In this document: piece by piece, positions 23,065-27,683 of the stretch
How the letters are laid out: every line of letters starts with the position of its first letter
Numbering within the stretch: position 1 is the stretch's first letter
From: Gammaproteobacteria bacterium
Lineage (GTDB): Bacteria > Pseudomonadota > Gammaproteobacteria > PS1 > Pseudothioglobaceae
Reading direction: 5' to 3'
DNA length: 27,683 nucleotides
NCBI GenBank assembly: GCA_028599035.1
Contig: JAQRMT010000007.1
Span: 1 to 27,683, forward strand
The notes under the pieces: generated by a model
The model's database searches: none
Told to the model about the DNA's origin: nothing
Seen by the model: only the letters and a program-made list of their open reading frames with translations
Made by a program: the position numbers and the translations under genes

Positions 23065-23312
23065 TAAGATATTCCTAAAATTCAACCATATAATGATACG
23101 AAAATCAGCCAAGATGGTTTCATCTATACTGATATTTTTATTTATTTCTAAATTTTACCCATCTAGCTTTTGCGTAATTTAAAAAATATTCCACACTATT
23201 TATAGGGCGTTTTCTTCAATAAATCCATAATATGAGTTAAGAAAATTGATTAAAAACGAATACTTTTTTAATTTGTGTCGTATAACAAACAAATATATTG
23301 ACATAACATCTC
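23065..23312. other. Divergent intergenic region, no gene seen
   Basis: These 248 AT-rich bases separate the leftward Msr fusion from the rightward RND gene. I see no ORF of note. TTGACA at 23299-23304 is too close to the RND start to serve it. Weak promoter-like elements (TTGATT 23246, TATAAC 23281) are not well spaced. Confidence 0.5.
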
Positions 23313-25583
23313 ATGATTCTTGCTTTTTTATTCCAGCAAAAAAAATTAGCCGTTGTTTTCACGGTTTTTATTATCTTACTAGGACTGTCGTCGTTGCAAT
23401 CTATTCAAAGGGATAAATTCCCCAATGTTGATATGGAGGAAATGACAATAAAAACTGCTTATCCGGGCGCTTCTCCTGAAGATGTTGAACTTAATGTTAC
23501 TAATAAAATTGAGGAGGAGCTAAAGAGTATTACGGGTATGAAAAGTTACACTTCTGTTTCTAAAGAAAATTTATCTTCTATTAAGATTGAAATTGAACCA
23601 GATATTAAGGATAAAGAAGCAGTTAAAAGGGATATTCGCAATGCAGTCAATCGTGTGCAAGGACTGCCTAGCGAAATAAAAAACTTACCAACAGCTAAGG
23701 AAAAGAAAGTCTCACTTAAAAGCGTTATACAGATTAATTTAACAGACAGTAGTATCGGTTACGAGCAGTTAAGATTGGTTAGCGATAATTTAGAAAAAAC
23801 TTTAGAAAGAATAGAAGGTGTTGCGGAAGTTAATCAAAAAAGTTATTTAGATTCAGAGGTGAAGGTCTATATTTCACCCGAAAAACTCAATCAGTATAAA
23901 CTATCATTAAATCAAGTGGTAAAGCGTATTAATGACCACAATACTCGCTATACAGCAGGTGATAATAATAACCCTACTCAAGAAAAAAATATCGTTGTTT
24001 TATCTAAATATACCAAAGCAAGTGATGTAGAAAATATTGTTGTTAAAGCGTTGTTTGATGGTCTTGCCATCAAGGTTAAAGACATAGCAACTGTTGAAAA
24101 TGGCTTTGTTAAAGAGACCTCTATTTTGCATACTAATGGATATAAAAGTTTCAGTTTATTGGTAAAAAAACAAGAACAGGCGGACATCATAACAACGGTT
24201 GAGAAAATCAAAGAGACTGTAGCGGCTTTCAAGCAATCAAATTTAAAAACATTAGAAGTGTTTTATAGTCGTGATGGGTCTAAAGAGGTTAAAAACAGAT
24301 TAGATATTGTGATGAACAATGGCATTACTGGGTTGGCACTGGTTGTCATTGTATTGGGAATTTTTCTATCATTTAAAACGGCTTTTTGGGTGTCTTTGAG
24401 TTTGCCAGTCACTTTATTAGGTGCCATTACCTTTATGGTTATATTTGACGAAACAATCAATCTAGTATCGTTGTCTGGAATGATATTGGTATTAGGGCTG
24501 GTGGTGGATGACAGTATTATTATCGCTGAAAGCATTCATTCCCATATTGAAAAAGAGGGCAGAAGTATCCGCACTGTCGTAAAGGGTTTTAAAAAGGTTA
24601 TTATGCCTCTTATTACCAGTCTTTTAACCACTGTTATTTCATTCTCTTCTATGTTTATGATGAGTGGCACAATGGGTAAGTTTGTTTATATACTGCCATT
24701 GGTGGTTATTTTCGCTTTAATTATGTCATTATTGGAGGTGACTATTGCCCTGCCAGCACATCTTTTTGCTATGAAGGCAAGTGATAAAAAGATTAACTGG
24801 TTTAAAAAATACGAATTGAAGTTTGAGAATTTTCTAAAAACAATTTTGCATTATCGTTATATCGTTGTTTTGTCTTTTGTTTCTTTGCTGGCTGTCTCAA
24901 TTTTTTTAGCAGCAACGCAATTAAAATTTACTTTATTTCCTAGCAAGTCATCAGACAAAATTAACACCCGTATAGAAACAAAAATAGGGGTATCGCTAAT
25001 AGAATTAGAAAAAATAGTAAACCAAGTAGAGCCTATTATCATCAAGACAGTGGGTAAAAACTTAGATTCATTGTCCACAGATATTGCGACACGATTTGCA
25101 CATATTGTAGACATGGATATTGCTTTAATTCCGACCAATGATAGGGAATTATCAGCAAGAACCATTATGGAAGACCTTAAAAAAGCCACAAAAAATATTC
25201 AAGGAATTGAAAAAATAGTTTTTTCAGTCAAAAGACCAGGTCCGCCACGAGGCAGTGATATTGAGATTAATTTAATTGGCCCTTATAGTGACTTAAAAAA
25301 TGCAGCCAGTCAATTAACGAAAATAATGGAAAAAATGACAGGCCTTTATGATATAGATAGAGACGATAAACCCGGGAAACCACGTATAGAAGTTAAACTG
25401 GATAATGAAAAAATTGAACGACTAAATATTGATTACGCCAACATTTCTACCTATCTAAAAGCAGCCTTTAATGGAGTGGAAATTACCAATATGCGTCAAG
25501 GCGATAATGATGTTTATTTCAGAATGTATTTAGGTAATAATGCAAACCGAGGAAGATGTATTAAAAATCAAGATTGCCAATAA
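23313..25583 (+). CDS. RND efflux permease, N-terminal part before a frameshift
   Basis: This is the first 756 codons of an RND (AcrB/HAE-type) inner-membrane exporter. TM1 is at about 11-31, followed by a periplasmic porter region, then a TM2-TM6 block at about 335-480 with the proton-relay pair D399-D400 in LVVDDSIIIAESI. TM7 is at about 515-537. The final residues (about 745-756, ending GRCIKNQDCQ) do not look like an RND sequence; the correct continuation lies one frame over from about 25540. The whole locus 23313-26379 is 3067 bases, one more than a multiple of three, and would encode about 1021 residues, a normal RND length. RND pumps use proton motive force to export drugs or metabolites. 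Confidence 0.85.
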   Translation: MILAFLFQQKKLAVVFTVFIILLGLSSLQSIQRDKFPNVDMEEMTIKTAYPGASPEDVELNVTNKIEEELKSITGMKSYTSVSKENLSSIKIEIEPDIKDKEAVKRDIRNAVNRVQGLPSEIKNLPTAKEKKVSLKSVIQINLTDSSIGYEQLRLVSDNLEKTLERIEGVAEVNQKSYLDSEVKVYISPEKLNQYKLSLNQVVKRINDHNTRYTAGDNNNPTQEKNIVVLSKYTKASDVENIVVKALFDGLAIKVKDIATVENGFVKETSILHTNGYKSFSLLVKKQEQADIITTVEKIKETVAAFKQSNLKTLEVFYSRDGSKEVKNRLDIVMNNGITGLALVVIVLGIFLSFKTAFWVSLSLPVTLLGAITFMVIFDETINLVSLSGMILVLGLVVDDSIIIAESIHSHIEKEGRSIRTVVKGFKKVIMPLITSLLTTVISFSSMFMMSGTMGKFVYILPLVVIFALIMSLLEVTIALPAHLFAMKASDKKINWFKKYELKFENFLKTILHYRYIVVLSFVSLLAVSIFLAATQLKFTLFPSKSSDKINTRIETKIGVSLIELEKIVNQVEPIIIKTVGKNLDSLSTDIATRFAHIVDMDIALIPTNDRELSARTIMEDLKKATKNIQGIEKIVFSVKRPGPPRGSDIEINLIGPYSDLKNAASQLTKIMEKMTGLYDIDRDDKPGKPRIEVKLDNEKIERLNIDYANISTYLKAAFNGVEITNMRQGDNDVYFRMYLGNNANRGRCIKNQDCQ

Positions 25584-26379
25584 TGACAACAAAATGATTG
25601 CTGTTTCTCAATTTGCAACATTAAAACAGATTAGTGGAGAGCCAGATTACAATCATTATCAAGGACAACAATCGGTTTTAGTAAGCGCCAGTGTGAATGA
25701 TAAAAAAACCACCACTGCTAGAGCCATTAAACATATTTTTGAAAAATCTAATATTAAACAACAATTTCCCAAAGTTCATATCGTTGTAGATGGTGGTGGC
25801 AAAGACGACAAGCAGTCTATGCAAGACTTTCAAAATGCCTTTATATTGGCAATTTTTGCGATGTTTTTATTGTTAAGTTTATTGTTTAACTCTTACTCAC
25901 AACCTATATTGGTTTTGCTGTCCATTCCTTTTGGGGTAATTGGCGTTATTTGGTCGTTTTTCTTACATGGAGAGCCTTTAAGTTTTTTTGCAATGTTGGG
26001 TTTATTGGCATTAGTAGGTGTTGTTGTTAATGGTGCGCTTGTTTTAGTTGACCACTTGAACCATAAACGCATTAATCAAACGCAAGAAAAAGAAGAAATA
26101 ATTAAGCTGATTGCTGCTGGCACTAAAGATAGATTGCGAGCCATTGTATTAACAACACTCACAACTTTAGCTGGAATTCTGCCAATGGTATATGGTATCG
26201 GGGGGATAGACTTATTACTTAGACCCATGGCAATGGCATTAGGTTATGGTTTGTTATTTTCCTCAATATTAACCTTAATTTTATTACCATGTTTGTATTT
26301 GATTAATATTGAAATTCAATCATTTTTACAAAAAGTAGGTAAGTATTTTATTAAATATGGGCATCATATAGTCAAATGA
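25540..26379 (+). CDS. RND efflux permease, C-terminal part after the frameshift
   Basis: The 279-codon frame begins at ATG 25540 inside the end of the upstream frame and continues the same RND protein: MIAVSQFATLKQISGEPDYNHYQGQ (porter domain end), then TM8-TM12 (FQNAFILAIFAMFLLL to LILLPCLYLINI), with GVVVNGALVLVDHLN and LRAIVLTTLTTLAGILPM typical of the second transmembrane half. Translation could restart at this ATG, since TAGG lies five bases before it. That would give two separate halves with no known precedent among RND pumps that I can cite. A sequencing error, an inactivating insertion, or +1 frameshifting are alternatives. The stop overlaps the next start as ATGA. Confidence 0.85.
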   Translation: MQTEEDVLKIKIANNDNKMIAVSQFATLKQISGEPDYNHYQGQQSVLVSASVNDKKTTTARAIKHIFEKSNIKQQFPKVHIVVDGGGKDDKQSMQDFQNAFILAIFAMFLLLSLLFNSYSQPILVLLSIPFGVIGVIWSFFLHGEPLSFFAMLGLLALVGVVVNGALVLVDHLNHKRINQTQEKEEIIKLIAAGTKDRLRAIVLTTLTTLAGILPMVYGIGGIDLLLRPMAMALGYGLLFSSILTLILLPCLYLINIEIQSFLQKVGKYFIKYGHHIVK

Positions 26380-27683
26380 AATATTCGCATATAAAAATAT
26401 TGTTGTTGGTTTTAACGAGTTTCATTGGCAACTCTTTTGCAATAAATGAAGTGCAATTTATAGAACTCTTACAAGACAATCACCCATTTTTTAAAACTCA
26501 AAAGCGTATTGGTGATGGTTTGGTTGTTGATAATAAAATTGCCAACGCATATACTGATTGGAATTTTTCCAGCACAATTAATACTTCTAATAGTGATGAA
26601 TTATTTGATATTAATAATTCATTCAATAAAACCAATACTCGAGGGGAGGTTATCAGTATTGCTAACACTTTAAGCAAAGATAAGTCGTCTACAAATGAAT
26701 ACAAGAATGCACTGTCTCTTAGCTATGCTATTCCGCTGATAAGAGATAAAAAAGGCATTAACACTACGCTTGATACAGATTTAGCACTAATTGAACAGCA
26801 GATAGGTAATTTGCAAGTCAAGATTGATACCAATAACTTTATTAATAGTAGCTTAAAGAAATTCTGGCAAATGAAATTTTTAGAGCACAAAGTAGACACG
26901 CTTGACACAAGCCTTAACAGTGCAAAGAAGCAACTAGATTTGATTAACAAAAGGTTTGAAAGTAATTTGGTAGATAAATCAGATGTATTGTTACAAGAGA
27001 ACAATTATCAAAATCAAAAGATTAGTCTGATAGAAGCCAAACAAGAGCTGCAAAGCATTAAACAAGCGTTACAAAATTTAATTGGCGTTAGCATCATAAG
27101 CAATACATTACAGTTAGAAAAAATTATCAATGTAACTAATAAATTAAATATCAACCACTTAAACTCTATTAAGATTTTAGAATTACAAAAAACTAAAATT
27201 CATCGAGAAACACACAGTCTAAATAACCAAAGTAAGCCAAAAGTAGATTTAAATTTAGGCATGAAGACAGTGAGAAATACTAAATCTATTTTTGGTAATA
27301 GTATTGATAGTGATAATAGTTTGAGTTTGGGGTTTAGTATTGATTTTCCGTTAAAAAGCTCTCTTAATAGTGGGCGAATTTCAAAAAAACAAAATGAATT
27401 AAAAATACTGGATTTAAACAAGAGAGAAAAAATTTTAGAATTGCAAGACAACAATCATAACATTTTGATGCAATTAGATGCTTTGAGAAAAACGCTTGAT
27501 ATTAATAAGAAGCAATTAATAATTAATGCAATGAAAACGCAAGAATTTGAAAAGAAATATGCCAATAGCAACACCGAACTTAGGTATGCGATAGAGTCAC
27601 AAACTGACGAGCAAGACACAAGATTATCGTATTTTAATAATCTTTTTAAATATCATAGTTTACGATTAGATTATGAAAATTTT
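26376..27683 (+). CDS. TolC-family outer-membrane efflux protein, truncated by the window end
   Basis: The frame runs from ATG 26376 (ATGA overlap with the permease stop) to the last base without a stop, giving 436 residues. A signal peptide (SHIKILLLVLTSFIGNSFA) is followed by NEVQFIELLQDNHP, typical of the first TolC helix. Two long coiled-coil helices follow (FINSSLKKFWQMKFLEHKV to LQSIKQALQNLIG), then a repeat of the pattern (LELQKTKIHRETHSLN, beta strands VDLNLGMKTV and SLGFSIDFPL, and helices from about 365 on). Outer-membrane factors form trimeric channels with RND permeases and a periplasmic adaptor. No adaptor gene is seen upstream; it may lie just beyond the window. Homology is by pattern, with low sequence complexity. 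Confidence 0.75.
   Translation, partial: MKYSHIKILLLVLTSFIGNSFAINEVQFIELLQDNHPFFKTQKRIGDGLVVDNKIANAYTDWNFSSTINTSNSDELFDINNSFNKTNTRGEVISIANTLSKDKSSTNEYKNALSLSYAIPLIRDKKGINTTLDTDLALIEQQIGNLQVKIDTNNFINSSLKKFWQMKFLEHKVDTLDTSLNSAKKQLDLINKRFESNLVDKSDVLLQENNYQNQKISLIEAKQELQSIKQALQNLIGVSIISNTLQLEKIINVTNKLNINHLNSIKILELQKTKIHRETHSLNNQSKPKVDLNLGMKTVRNTKSIFGNSIDSDNSLSLGFSIDFPLKSSLNSGRISKKQNELKILDLNKREKILELQDNNHNILMQLDALRKTLDINKKQLIINAMKTQEFEKKYANSNTELRYAIESQTDEQDTRLSYFNNLFKYHSLRLDYENF

Noticed and set aside
23299..23304. TTGACA as a -35 box for the RND gene
   Set aside because: It lies only eight bases before the start codon, so any -10 would fall inside the gene.

Overview
The window is AT-rich bacterial DNA with dense, mostly co-directional genes. 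Many neighbours are coupled by 1-8 base stop/start overlaps. ParC, GyrA, GcvP, QueD, FolE2 and AroG all look gammaproteobacterial. The persulfide dioxygenase, the sulfide:quinone-reductase-like flavoprotein, the DUF4395 protein and the TlpA-type thioredoxin suggest a sulfur-oxidising lineage such as SUP05/Thioglobus or a related bivalve symbiont. That placement is inference from gene content only; I could not run a search.

Layout. 1-192: the end of a 30-bp tandem repeat, a small hairpin and one copy of a dispersed 25-bp repeat. 193-4768 (+): sulfur/redox cluster with a persulfide dioxygenase, an 88-codon unknown, a hydrolase-like/TlpA fusion, a BaiN/HI0933-type flavoprotein, DUF4395, a small secreted protein and an SMR pump. 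4775-5356 (-): RutE-like nitroreductase, divergent from 5488-7271 (+): ABM-like protein, SQR-like flavoprotein and HIT protein. An 11-bp perfect inverted repeat lies in the divergent gap. 7443-12593 (+): gcvP and parC. 12609-14444 (+): a surface-protein pair (lipoprotein plus outer-membrane barrel) behind a promoter with a G8 tract in its spacer; the barrel gene has no ordinary start codon. 14517-16746 (+): queD-folE2-aroG in overlapping frames. 16854-19625 (+): gyrA and a 59-residue membrane protein. 19829-21717 (+): YceI-like protein, LysE-type exporter, a tiny lipoprotein-like ORF and an SRPBCC-like protein. 21778-23064 (-): MsrA-thioredoxin-MsrB fusion. 23313-27683 (+): an RND permease split by a one-base frameshift, then a TolC-like gene that runs off the window.

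How the parts work together. The two flavoproteins, persulfide dioxygenase, thioredoxin fusion and Msr fusion fit sulfide/persulfide handling and thiol or methionine-sulfoxide repair. QueD and FolE2 both use pterin chemistry (queuosine and tetrahydrofolate precursors). ParC and GyrA are the A subunits of the two type IIA topoisomerases, about 4 kb apart, with no B subunit nearby.

The most interesting points are the G8 promoter tract ahead of the lipoprotein/barrel pair, the apparent ATG-to-ATA start loss in the barrel gene, the domain order and inserted segment of the Msr fusion, the RND frameshift, and the inverted repeat over the rutE promoter. I saw no rRNA, tRNA, CRISPR array, intact transposase or prophage gene.
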